64,000 nucleotides of DNA, from assembly GCA_016713135.1 (NCBI GenBank), contig JADJPR010000020.1:248001-312000 (forward strand), in the 5' to 3' direction. Below, in pieces: positions 33,926 to 42,185 of the stretch; the stretch's first letter is position 1, and each line of letters begins with the position of its first letter. The stretch is from Rhodanobacteraceae bacterium. Its GTDB lineage: Bacteria; Pseudomonadota; Gammaproteobacteria; Xanthomonadales; SZUA-5. The position numbers were made by a program, and so were the translations under genes. The notes below the pieces were generated by a model that did no database searches, was not told where the DNA came from, and worked only from the letters and a program-made list of their open reading frames with translations.

Positions 33926-34603
33926 GTGCTGACCATCATCGATGAGCTGCTGGACACACACACCGTGCGCCACTTCCGCGAGCGGCTGGCGGGCGCGCAC
34001 TGGATCGACGGGCGCGCGACCGCGGGCAGCGTGTCGCGCGAGGTCAAGGCGAACGAACAGGTGGACGACCGCTGCGAGGCCGGGCGCGAACTGCGCGCGC
34101 TGCTGCTGCGCGCGGTGCTCGGGCATCCGCTGGCGGTGTCTGCGGCCCTGCCGCACCGGGTGTTCCCGCCGCGCTTCAACCGCTACCAGGGCGGCGGGCA
34201 CTTCGGCATCCATGTCGACAATGCGCTGATGCGCTATGGCGACGATCCCGAGTGGCTGCGCAGCGATGTCTCGGCCACCGTGTTCCTCTCGGAGCCAGAC
34301 GAGTACGACGGCGGCGAGCTGACCATCGAAACCGACTTCGGCGCGCAGGCGGTCAAACTGCCGGCCGGCTCGATGGTGCTGTATCCCTCGTCCAGCCTGC
34401 ACCAGGTGACCCCGGTCACCCGCGGCGTGCGCGTCGCGGCCTTCTTCTGGATGCAGAGCCGCGTGCGCGACCCCGGCGAACGCGCCCTGCTGTTCGACCT
34501 CGACCAGACCATCCAGCGCCTGCGCGCCGATCTGCCGGGCGACGATCCGCGGGTAGTGGCGCTGACCGGGACCTACCACAACCTGCTGCGGCGCTGGGCT
34601 TGA
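33926..34603 (+). CDS. piuC: Fe(II)/2-oxoglutarate dioxygenase PiuC (PKHD-type hydroxylase)
   Basis: A 225-residue protein from GTG 33926. The double-stranded beta-helix has the iron-binding HxD in GGHFGIHVDNALM, a distal His in PSSSLHQVTPVTRGVRVAAFFW and the 2-oxoglutarate arginine in GVRVAA. RFNRYQGGGHFG is characteristic of PiuC. The GTG gives the canonical length and an N-terminus VLTIIDELLDTHTVRHFRER like family members; AAGAG lies upstream. PiuC is Fur-regulated and accompanies siderophore receptors such as PiuA; its substrate is uncertain. It continues the tonB-receptor operon across the REP element. Confidence 0.92.
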   Translation: MLTIIDELLDTHTVRHFRERLAGAHWIDGRATAGSVSREVKANEQVDDRCEAGRELRALLLRAVLGHPLAVSAALPHRVFPPRFNRYQGGGHFGIHVDNALMRYGDDPEWLRSDVSATVFLSEPDEYDGGELTIETDFGAQAVKLPAGSMVLYPSSSLHQVTPVTRGVRVAAFFWMQSRVRDPGERALLFDLDQTIQRLRADLPGDDPRVVALTGTYHNLLRRWA

Positions 34604-34608
34604 GAAGC

Positions 34609-34632
34609 GGGTTGTGGGTTGAGGGTTGTGGG
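34609..34632 (+). other. G-quadruplex motif after piuC
   Basis: Four GGG runs at exact 7-base spacing (34609, 34616, 34623, 34630), with loops TTGT, TTGA and TTGT, start six bases after the piuC stop on the coding strand. Confidence 0.7.
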
Positions 34633-34690
34633 CAAAGCTCGCGATCCGCATCCCCAAGCCCCGCATCTCCGGCATTCGATTTGGCTCTAC

Positions 34691-34715
34691 TTTGCGTCCT
34701 TTGCGTCCTTTGCGG
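34691..34715 (+). repeat. TTTGCGTCC 9-base tandem repeat
   Basis: Two full and one partial unit of TTTGCGTCC in the 278-base gap between piuC and the GbsR-type gene. The same string family recurs at about 35505-35590. The rest of the gap shows no gene. Confidence 0.6.
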
Positions 34716-34843
34716 ACAAATGTCTTGTATTTCATAGGCTTGAATCATGTTCGGTGAGAGCCGACGCGGTCGGCGGTCTTCACCGCAGCCATCGCGCCTG
34801 CGCTCGTACACGAGTCGTTCACGGACTCATTCGCATTATCCTT

Positions 34844-34875
34844 TCCGTAATTTCAGGCTTTCCTGAAACTTCGGA
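34844..34875. promoter_or_regulatory. 32-base symmetric operator over the gbsR ribosome site
   Basis: TCCG, three bases, TTTCAGG, four bases, CCTGAAA, three bases, CGGA: a symmetric two-level inverted repeat. It ends six bases before the GTG start of the GbsR/MarR gene and covers the CGGAAG ribosome site. It is the likely autoregulatory binding site of the regulator. Confidence 0.7.
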
Positions 34876-34881
34876 AGCAAC

Positions 34882-35475
34882 GTGAACCTGCATCCCCTGA
34901 GCCAGGCCTTCGTGCTCCACTTCGGCGAGATGGGCAGCCGCTGGGGCATCAACCGCACGGTCGGGCAGATCTACGCGGTGCTCTACATCAGCCGCGAGCC
35001 GCTGACCGCGGACGACATCGTCGATCGCCTCGGCGTGTCACGCTCGAACGTCAGCATGGGCCTCAAGCAACTGCAGTCCTGGCGACTGGTCCGGCTGGAG
35101 CACCGGCCGGGCGACCGGCGCGACTTCTTCAGCGCGCCCGAGGACGTCTGGCAGATCTTCAAGACCCTGGCCGAGGAACGCCAGCGGCGCGAGGTGGACC
35201 CGACGCTGTCAATGCTGCGCGATGCGCTGCTGGAGACCGCCGGCTCGACCGAGGACACCTACGCCCAGGAACGCATGCGCCGCATGCACGAGCTGATCGA
35301 GCAGATCACCGACTGGTTCGCCGAGATTCGCAAGCTCTCGCCGGACACGCTGCAGGCGCTGATGGGCCTGGGCAGCAAGGTGGTGCGCCTGCTGGAGCTG
35401 AAGGAGCGCGTGTTCGGCGGCAAGCGCGCCGACGAGCCCGGCTTGCCCGCCGCGCAAGACAACGAGAGACCCTGA
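34882..35475 (+). CDS. GbsR/MarR-family transcriptional regulator
   Basis: A 197-residue winged-helix regulator. GSRWGINRTVGQIYAVLYIS and PLTADDIVDRLGVSRSNVSMGLKQLQSWRLVRLEHRPGDRR form the DNA-binding domain with its wing. A helical C-terminal part (MHELIEQITDWFAEI ... KVVRLLELKERVF) probably dimerises. The arrangement is that of GbsR-type repressors. Start is GTG 34882 with CGGAAG upstream inside a palindromic operator. The next gene, cioA, begins 153 bases downstream on the same strand, so control of the cio oxidase is the natural inference. The ligand is unknown. Confidence 0.87.
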   Translation: MNLHPLSQAFVLHFGEMGSRWGINRTVGQIYAVLYISREPLTADDIVDRLGVSRSNVSMGLKQLQSWRLVRLEHRPGDRRDFFSAPEDVWQIFKTLAEERQRREVDPTLSMLRDALLETAGSTEDTYAQERMRRMHELIEQITDWFAEIRKLSPDTLQALMGLGSKVVRLLELKERVFGGKRADEPGLPAAQDNERP

Positions 35476-35509
35476 TCCCATGCGCAAGCGGAGCAGGGGC
35501 GCCCAGGAC

Positions 35510-35551
35510 GCAAAGGAAAGCGATCGCCGCGCCGCGCACGCTTTCCTTTGC
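35510..35551. repeat. Hairpin between the GbsR-type gene and cioA
   Basis: GCAAAGGAAAGCG (35510-35522) and its perfect complement (35539-35551) flank a 16-base loop. CCTGCGTCCCTTGCGTCCC follows. The element may be a repeat of the TTTGCGTCC family and may attenuate read-through into cioAB. Confidence 0.7.
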
Positions 35552-35628
35552 AACCTTCGCGCACCCTGCGTCCCTTGCGTCCCCCATGGCAGGCACTGCT
35601 CGCCTGCCCCGCAAGGAGCCTTGAACCG

Positions 35629-36978
35629 ATGGAGAGCCTCGACCCGCTGATCCTCGCGCGCATCCAGTTCGCCGCGAACATCAGCTTCCACATCCTGTTC
35701 CCGACCATCACCATTGCCTTGGGCTGGGTGCTGCTGTACTTCAAGCTGCGCTGGCGCAACAGCGGCGACGAGCGCTGGCAGGCGGCCTACCGGACCTGGG
35801 TCAAGGTATTCGCGCTGGCCTTCGCACTCGGCGTGGTCAGCGGAATCACGATGAGCTTCCAGTTCGGCACCAACTGGCCAGGCTTCATGCAGCGCGTAGG
35901 CAACATCGCCGGCCCGCTGCTGGGCTACGAGGTGCTGACCGCGTTCTTCCTGGAGGCAGCCTTCCTCGGGATCATGCTGTACGGCCAGGGCCGCGTGTCC
36001 GACCGCATGCACACGCTGGCGACCTTCCTGGTGGCCTTCGGCACCACGCTTTCCGCCTTCTGGATCCTGGTCCTGAACTCGTGGATGCAGACCCCGGCGG
36101 GCTTCGTGATGATCGACGGCCAGGCGCACCCCACCGACTGGTGGGCGATCGTGTTCAACCCGTCCTTCCCCTACCGCCTGGCGCACATGCTGCTGGCGTC
36201 CGGGCTGACCGTGGCTTTCCTGATCGCCGGGTTGTCCGCCTGGCGCTGGCTGCGCGGCGACCGCAGCGCGGAGGTGCAGACCACGCTGCGCACCGGGCTG
36301 CGCCTGGGCGCGCTGCTGATCCCGCTGCAGATCCTCGCGGGCGACCTGCACGGGCTGAACACGCTGGAGCACCAGCCGGCCAAGATCGCCGCGATGGAGG
36401 GCATCTGGCAGACCGAGGAGGGCGCCGCGCTGCGCCTGTTCGCCTGGCCTGACGAGACCACCCGCAGCAACCGCTACGAGATCGCGATACCAGGACTGGC
36501 CAGCCTGATCCTCACCCATGACCTGAACGGCGTGGTGCGCGGACTCGACGAGTTCGAACACCATCCGCCGGTGGCGCCGCTGTTCTTCGCCTTCCGCCTG
36601 ATGGTCGGGGTGGGCCTGCTGATGCTCGCGGTGAGCTGGATCGGCGCCTGGCAGACCCGCCGCGGGCGCGAGCCGGCGCGCTGGCTGGCGCGCCTGCTGG
36701 TGCCGATGGCCTTCTCCGGCTGGGTCGCCACGCTGGCCGGCTGGTACGTCACCGAGATCGGCCGCCAGCCGTGGCTGGTCTACGGCACGCTGACCACCGC
36801 GGAAGCGGCCTCCAGCGTGCCGGCGCCGCTGATCGGCATCAGCCTGACGCTGTACCTGCTGCTGTACGTCGGACTGCTGGTGGCCTTCATCAGCGTGCTG
36901 TTCCACCTGATGCACCGGGCGATGGGCGGACACGCGCCGGCAGACACCCCGCTTGAGCCGATGGGAGCCGTCCGATGA
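35629..36978 (+). CDS. cioA: Cyanide-insensitive bd-type quinol oxidase subunit I
   Basis: A 449-residue homologue of CydA with short Q-loop, as in CioA. It has SLDPLILARIQFAANISFHI, QFGTNWPGFMQRVGNIAGPL, SAFWILVLNSWMQTPAGF, GDLHGLNTLEHQPAKIAAME and the conserved WYVTEIGRQPWLVYGTL. Heme ligands (early His in SFHI, later His in LEHQP region and Met) are in place. It oxidises quinol and reduces oxygen at the inner membrane. AAGGAG lies 10 bases before the ATG. It overlaps cioB by four bases (ATGA). About 70 residues shorter than cydA in this window, consistent with the distinct subfamily. Confidence 0.92.
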   Translation: MESLDPLILARIQFAANISFHILFPTITIALGWVLLYFKLRWRNSGDERWQAAYRTWVKVFALAFALGVVSGITMSFQFGTNWPGFMQRVGNIAGPLLGYEVLTAFFLEAAFLGIMLYGQGRVSDRMHTLATFLVAFGTTLSAFWILVLNSWMQTPAGFVMIDGQAHPTDWWAIVFNPSFPYRLAHMLLASGLTVAFLIAGLSAWRWLRGDRSAEVQTTLRTGLRLGALLIPLQILAGDLHGLNTLEHQPAKIAAMEGIWQTEEGAALRLFAWPDETTRSNRYEIAIPGLASLILTHDLNGVVRGLDEFEHHPPVAPLFFAFRLMVGVGLLMLAVSWIGAWQTRRGREPARWLARLLVPMAFSGWVATLAGWYVTEIGRQPWLVYGTLTTAEAASSVPAPLIGISLTLYLLLYVGLLVAFISVLFHLMHRAMGGHAPADTPLEPMGAVR

Positions 36979-37967
36979 GCGCCTGGCTGCCGGAAATCTT
37001 CGCCGCACTGATGGGCGTGGCCATGCTCGCCTACGTGATCCTCGACGGCTTCGACCTCGGCGTCGGCATCCTGCTGCCGGGCGCGGACGCGGCGCAAAAA
37101 GACACCATGATCGCGTCCATCGGGCCGTTCTGGGATGCCAACGAGACCTGGCTGGTGCTGGGAGTGGGCATCCTGCTGATCGCCTTCCCGGTGGCACACG
37201 GGGTGATCCTCGGCGCGCTGTACCTGCCGGTCACGCTGATGCTGGTCGCGCTGATCCTGCGCGGGGTGGCCTTCGACTTCCGGGTCAAGGCGCGCGCGCG
37301 CCACAAGCAGTCCTGGGACCGCGCCTTCTTCGCCGGCTCGGCGCTGGCCGCGCTGGCGCAGGGTTTCATGCTCGGCGCCTACATCATCGGTTTCGAATGG
37401 ACCCTGGCCAACTTCGCCTTCGCCAGCTTCATCGGCGTCTGCCTGCTGGCCGGCTACAGCCTGCTCGGCGCCTGCTGGCTGCTGCTGAAGACCGAGGGTG
37501 AACTGCAGGCCAAGGCCGCGCGCTGGGCGCGCACCAGCCTGTGGTTGACTGGCGTGGGCATCGCCGCGGTGTCGGTTGCCACGCCACTGGTCAGCGAGCG
37601 CATCCTGGTCAAGTGGTTCACCCTGCCCGGCTTCTTCTGGCTGCTGCCGATTCCGCTCGGCAGCGCGGCGCTGTTCGTCTACGCCGAGCGCCTGCTGCAG
37701 CAGGCACAGGCAGGCACGCTGGCCAACGTGGCGCGCCCCTTCCAGTGCGCCGTGGGCCTGTTCGCCAGCGCCTTCGCGGGCCTGGCCTACAGCCTGTTCC
37801 CCTACCTCGTGGTGGACCGCATCACCATCCACGAGGCCGCCGCCGCACCCGGCTCGCTGTGGATCATCCTGTTCGGCGTGGCGGTCACGCTGCCGGTGAT
37901 CGTGGGCTATTCGGCGTACACCTACCGGGTGTTCCGCGGCAAGGCGCGGCCATTGCGTTACTACTGA
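36975..37967 (+). CDS. cioB: Cyanide-insensitive bd-type quinol oxidase subunit II
   Basis: A 330-residue polytopic partner of CioA: MLAYVILDGFDLGVGILLPG and GPFWDANETWLVLGVGILLIAFP are the CydB/CioB signatures, and the length fits CioB rather than the 380-residue CydB. The tail YTYRVFRGKARPLRYY is typical. Start coupled to cioA by ATGA. No cydX-like small gene follows; the next gene is a dienelactone hydrolase 65 bases downstream. Confidence 0.92.
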   Translation: MSAWLPEIFAALMGVAMLAYVILDGFDLGVGILLPGADAAQKDTMIASIGPFWDANETWLVLGVGILLIAFPVAHGVILGALYLPVTLMLVALILRGVAFDFRVKARARHKQSWDRAFFAGSALAALAQGFMLGAYIIGFEWTLANFAFASFIGVCLLAGYSLLGACWLLLKTEGELQAKAARWARTSLWLTGVGIAAVSVATPLVSERILVKWFTLPGFFWLLPIPLGSAALFVYAERLLQQAQAGTLANVARPFQCAVGLFASAFAGLAYSLFPYLVVDRITIHEAAAAPGSLWIILFGVAVTLPVIVGYSAYTYRVFRGKARPLRYY

Positions 37968-38032
37968 GCCCCTGCGCGCCGCATGCACGCGAATGGCGCG
38001 ATCATGCGCCGTTCCCCAACCGGAGCGTCCCG

Positions 38033-38932
<900 letters not shown>

Positions 38933-38942
38933 GCGGCGCTTC

Positions 38943-38964
38943 AGCCGAGCAAGCTCGGCTCTAC
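38943..38964 (-). repeat. GTAG-headed REP palindrome between convergent genes
   Basis: On the minus strand GTAG, AGCCGAGC, loop TT and GCTCGGCT make a perfect 8-base stem. This GTAG-plus-stem form is like the SMAG repeats of Stenotrophomonas. It sits exactly in the 39-base gap between two converging stops and may terminate both. Confidence 0.7.
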
Positions 38965-38971
38965 GCCGCGC

Positions 38972-39325
38972 TCAACCTTCGACCAGCACCTCGAAGCCGC
39001 CGAAAATCATGCGCTTGCCGTCGAACGGCATGGTGGTGCCGTAGGCGTGCATGCGCGGATCCTCGAAGGCCGCCTTCATCCCGGCATCGCGGGTGGCCTT
39101 GTCCGGCCAGCGCACCCAGGCGAACACCACCACCTCGCCCGGCTCCAGCTTGACCGCCATCGGGAAGGAGGTCAGCTTGCCCTCGGGCACGTCCGCGCCC
39201 CAGCACTCCACCACCTGCAGCGCGCCGTGGTCGCGGAACACCAGCGATCCCAGTTCGGCCAGCTTGCGATATTCCTCGCGCTTGTCCTGCGGTACGGCGA
39301 GCACATACCCATCGACATAACTCAC
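38972..39325 (-). CDS. DUF1428-family protein
   Basis: A 117-residue protein from GTG 39325 (VSYVDGYVLAVPQDKREEYR). It contains FRDHGALQVVECWGADVPEG, FAWVRWPDKATRDAGMKAAF and the C-terminal FDGKRMIFGGFEVLVEG, all typical of DUF1428 (YbaA-like, dimeric alpha-beta barrel of about 118 residues). Function unknown. GGGGAAGGG precedes the start. Nothing in the neighbourhood ties it to a pathway. Confidence 0.88.
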   Translation of the reverse strand: MSYVDGYVLAVPQDKREEYRKLAELGSLVFRDHGALQVVECWGADVPEGKLTSFPMAVKLEPGEVVVFAWVRWPDKATRDAGMKAAFEDPRMHAYGTTMPFDGKRMIFGGFEVLVEG

Positions 39326-39515
39326 GACCCTTCCCCCTTGGCTGGCTGTTGCGCTGCGCCTGCCGCCAGCCCGCCTCGAATGCGTCCAGCGTGGCGACCC
39401 ACGGCGACACTTTACGCGAGGAATTGGGTGGCCGACGGCGCGAACGACATCCGCGAGAGACCTGGGCGAGACTGGTCGATGAAGATATCTGCCGGTGCAT
39501 GCCCCGGCTCGCCTG

Positions 39516-41411
39516 TCATTCGCGTTCCGCAACTTCGACGGTTGGCTGCAGCGGCAAGCGCCAGCGCAGTCGCGTGCCGGCGCCGGGGGCGCTGTCGATG
39601 GTGAACTGCCCGCCCAGCCGCGCCGCCCGCGCGCGCAGGCCTGCAAGGCCGTGGCCGGCGTCCGCGCGCGCGGGATCGAAGCCGCGGCCGTCGTCCGCCA
39701 CTTCCAGCACCAGGGCGTCGGCATCGGCATGCAAGGCGACACGCAGGCTGCGCGCATGGGCGTGGCGGATGGCGTTGTTGGCCGCCTCCTGCACGCAGCG
39801 GTAAAGGTGCAGCACCGCCTCCGGATGCCACGGCGGCAGTTCCAGCAGCGCGTCCACATCCCATTCCAGACGCAGGCCGGCCGCGGCCAGCGTGGGTTCG
39901 ATGCGATGGCGCAGGCGTCCCAGCGCCACCAGCAGGTCGTCGTCGCTCTGCGCCAGCGAGTCGAGCACCAGGCGCAGGTCGGCCAGGCCTTCGCGCAAGC
40001 CACTGACCACCTGCTCGCGGGCCACATGCGGGTTGCCGGCGAGGTGTACCAGCGAGGCGAGCTGTCCGCCGACGCCATCGTGCATGTCGCGCAGCAGGCG
40101 CTGGCGCTCGGCCGCAAGCGCACGCTCGCGGTCGGCCTCGCGGATGCGCGCGAAGCTCTGCGCCAGCTCGGCCTCGCGCGCGCTCAGGGACTGCTGCAGC
40201 TGCTGCGCATGCGAGGCCATCTGGCGCTCGTACTGGATCACGCGGCGGGCCAGTTCCAGCCACAGCGCGAGCACCACGCCGATGGCCCCCAGGGGTAGCA
40301 GGGCGAACTCCAACGGCGGCGCCAGCGTGCCGCGCAACGCGTCGGCAATGCCGAGCAGGGCCGGCATTGCGGCGAAGGCCACCAGCCAGGGCGCGCTGCG
40401 GCTGTTTCCGCGCGCCAGCACGATGCGTCCCACCAGCCAGAGCATCCAGGGCACCATGGTGTAACTGGCCAGCTTGAGCGTGTAGTTGGGCAGCTGCAGG
40501 CGCCAGTAGGGTTCCAACGGCCACCACGTCATCGCGCTCCAAGCAAGCAGCAAGCCGGCGACGAAAAAGCCCAACAGCGCGCGCACCAGCCAGCGCGGTG
40601 GCGGCCTGACGATCGCGATGATGAACAACGGGGTGAAGGTCATCACGCCGAGCAGCGCCGCGTGCATCGCCACCCAGCGACCATATCCCGGCTGCGGCCA
40701 CACCGGCGACAGGTGCAGCACGCCGAGCAGCAACCAGAACGGTGCGGCAAGCAGGTACCAGCCCTGCACGTTCTCGCGCCGCCCCGCGAGGAACAAGGCC
40801 AGCGCCAGCAGCAGGCTCCCCGCCTGCAACCAGGCCACGCCAGCGACCGCCTGCTCGGTCAGCAGCACGCGCCAGCGCTGCGGACCGGTGAGTTCGTCTG
40901 CCGGCCCCAGGTAGAAGGGGGCGAGCCCGCCAAGATGGCGCACCTCGGATACCAGGTGCAGCAGGATTTCGTTGCTGCCCGCGCGGAGGTCCCCTTGCGG
41001 CACCAGCACGATCCGCGAGTGGAAACGGTAGAGGTCCGGCGGGGGCTGCATGCGGCCGCGCTGGTCCAGCTTGCGGCCGTTGAGGTAGACCGCGACGTTG
41101 GCGTCGAAGTAGGGCAAGTAGACCGCCCAGTCCTCGCTCGGGATGCGGTCCAGGTGGAAACGGTGGCGCATCAGTATGAAAGGGGTGTCGCAGCGCACTT
41201 TGCAGGTGCGCAGCGGCAGCGCATGCAGCGCCCAGCCAGCGGTGGCCTCTGGCACGGCATCACCGGCCACGGCCTGTGAGGCCGCCGCCTCGATGCTGCG
41301 CACTGCGGCCATCGAGGGCAGCGAGGCGTGGTGGATGCCGCCGATCAGCAGTGCCAGCAGCATGCAGCACAACAGCGGCGGCAGCCAGGCTCGCAGCAAC
41401 GTTGGGTTCAT
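39516..41411 (-). CDS. Membrane sensor histidine kinase (HisKA_3/NarX-type) with 7TM-DISM-like sensor
   Basis: A 631-residue sensor kinase. After an N-terminal helix there is a periplasmic beta-rich part (FHLDRIPSEDWAVYLPYFDA ... SNEILLHLVSEV) like the jelly-roll of 7TMR-DISM sensors. About seven transmembrane helices follow (about 185-390), then a coiled coil and the H-box LLRDMHDGVGGQLASLVHL. The ATPase has N-box VQEAANNAIRHAHA and G-boxes DDGRGFDP and GHGLAGLRARAARLGG. It autophosphorylates on the H-box His and signals to the response regulator encoded 87 bases upstream on the same strand. Ligand unknown. Confidence 0.9.
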   Translation of the reverse strand: MNPTLLRAWLPPLLCCMLLALLIGGIHHASLPSMAAVRSIEAAASQAVAGDAVPEATAGWALHALPLRTCKVRCDTPFILMRHRFHLDRIPSEDWAVYLPYFDANVAVYLNGRKLDQRGRMQPPPDLYRFHSRIVLVPQGDLRAGSNEILLHLVSEVRHLGGLAPFYLGPADELTGPQRWRVLLTEQAVAGVAWLQAGSLLLALALFLAGRRENVQGWYLLAAPFWLLLGVLHLSPVWPQPGYGRWVAMHAALLGVMTFTPLFIIAIVRPPPRWLVRALLGFFVAGLLLAWSAMTWWPLEPYWRLQLPNYTLKLASYTMVPWMLWLVGRIVLARGNSRSAPWLVAFAAMPALLGIADALRGTLAPPLEFALLPLGAIGVVLALWLELARRVIQYERQMASHAQQLQQSLSAREAELAQSFARIREADRERALAAERQRLLRDMHDGVGGQLASLVHLAGNPHVAREQVVSGLREGLADLRLVLDSLAQSDDDLLVALGRLRHRIEPTLAAAGLRLEWDVDALLELPPWHPEAVLHLYRCVQEAANNAIRHAHARSLRVALHADADALVLEVADDGRGFDPARADAGHGLAGLRARAARLGGQFTIDSAPGAGTRLRWRLPLQPTVEVAERE

Positions 41412-41498
41412 GCGCGCATCGATCTCCCCGAGGGCATCCGACTATGCCTCGCCCCCACCGCCCACGGAACTGCGGGCGGCACGCGCGCCCGCTGCCAA

Positions 41499-42158
41499 TC
41501 AGGTGCTGGCAGCCCCCACCCAGCCGGCCTGGATCGCCTGGTAGACCGCCTGCGAGCGCGAGCAGACCGCCAGCTTGGCGTAGATCTGCTTGATGTGCTG
41601 GCCCACCGTGTGGCGCGAGATGCCGAGCAGCTTCGCGGTCTCCTCGTAGCTGTAGCCGCGCGTCAGGATGCGCAGCACCTCGGTCTCGCGCGCCGTGAGC
41701 TGGTCCAGTGCCTCGTTCCTGGGTTCCGGCTCGGCGGCGCGCGGCTGGCGCATCCGCCGCAACAGGTGCGCAGCGACCCCCGGGGAGATCGGCGCACCGC
41801 CGTCGAGCACGGCCTGGATCGACGCGATCAGTTCCTGCGCCCGCGCCTCTTTCAACAAATAGCCCGCGGCGCCCTGCTCGAGCGCCTGCACCACCGTCGC
41901 CTCGTCGCCGAGCGCCGAGACCACCAGCACCGGCAGGCGCCGCGGCAAGTTCGTCAGCAGTTGCAGACCGCTGCCATCCGGCAGGCCGATGTCCAGCAGC
42001 AGCAGGTCGAGCGCGTCGAACGGTAGCTGCGCCGCCTGCGCCAGCGAGGCAGCGGCGGCCACCAGGCGCCAGTCAGGCTGCAGCTCGAGCGCGCGCGCAA
42101 TCCCGTCGCGCACATGCGGATCGTCTTCCACCAGGCCGATACGAAGCGCTGCGCTCAC
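41499..42158 (-). CDS. NarL/FixJ-family response regulator
   Basis: A 219-residue regulator: receiver domain IGLVEDDPHVRDGIARALE with phosphoacceptor Asp56 (LLLLDIGLPDGSG), and Lys in GYLLKEARAQELI. The LuxR-type helix-turn-helix is LTARETEVLRILTRGYSYEETAKLLGISRHTVGQHIKQIY. It is first in a two-gene unit with the histidine kinase and is presumably phosphorylated by it. Targets are not evident; the secreted FG-GAP gene upstream is on the same strand. Confidence 0.92.
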   Translation of the reverse strand: MSAALRIGLVEDDPHVRDGIARALELQPDWRLVAAAASLAQAAQLPFDALDLLLLDIGLPDGSGLQLLTNLPRRLPVLVVSALGDEATVVQALEQGAAGYLLKEARAQELIASIQAVLDGGAPISPGVAAHLLRRMRQPRAAEPEPRNEALDQLTARETEVLRILTRGYSYEETAKLLGISRHTVGQHIKQIYAKLAVCSRSQAVYQAIQAGWVGAAST

Positions 42159-42185
42159 GCCGATGTGCCCCCGCTCCGCAGCGAC

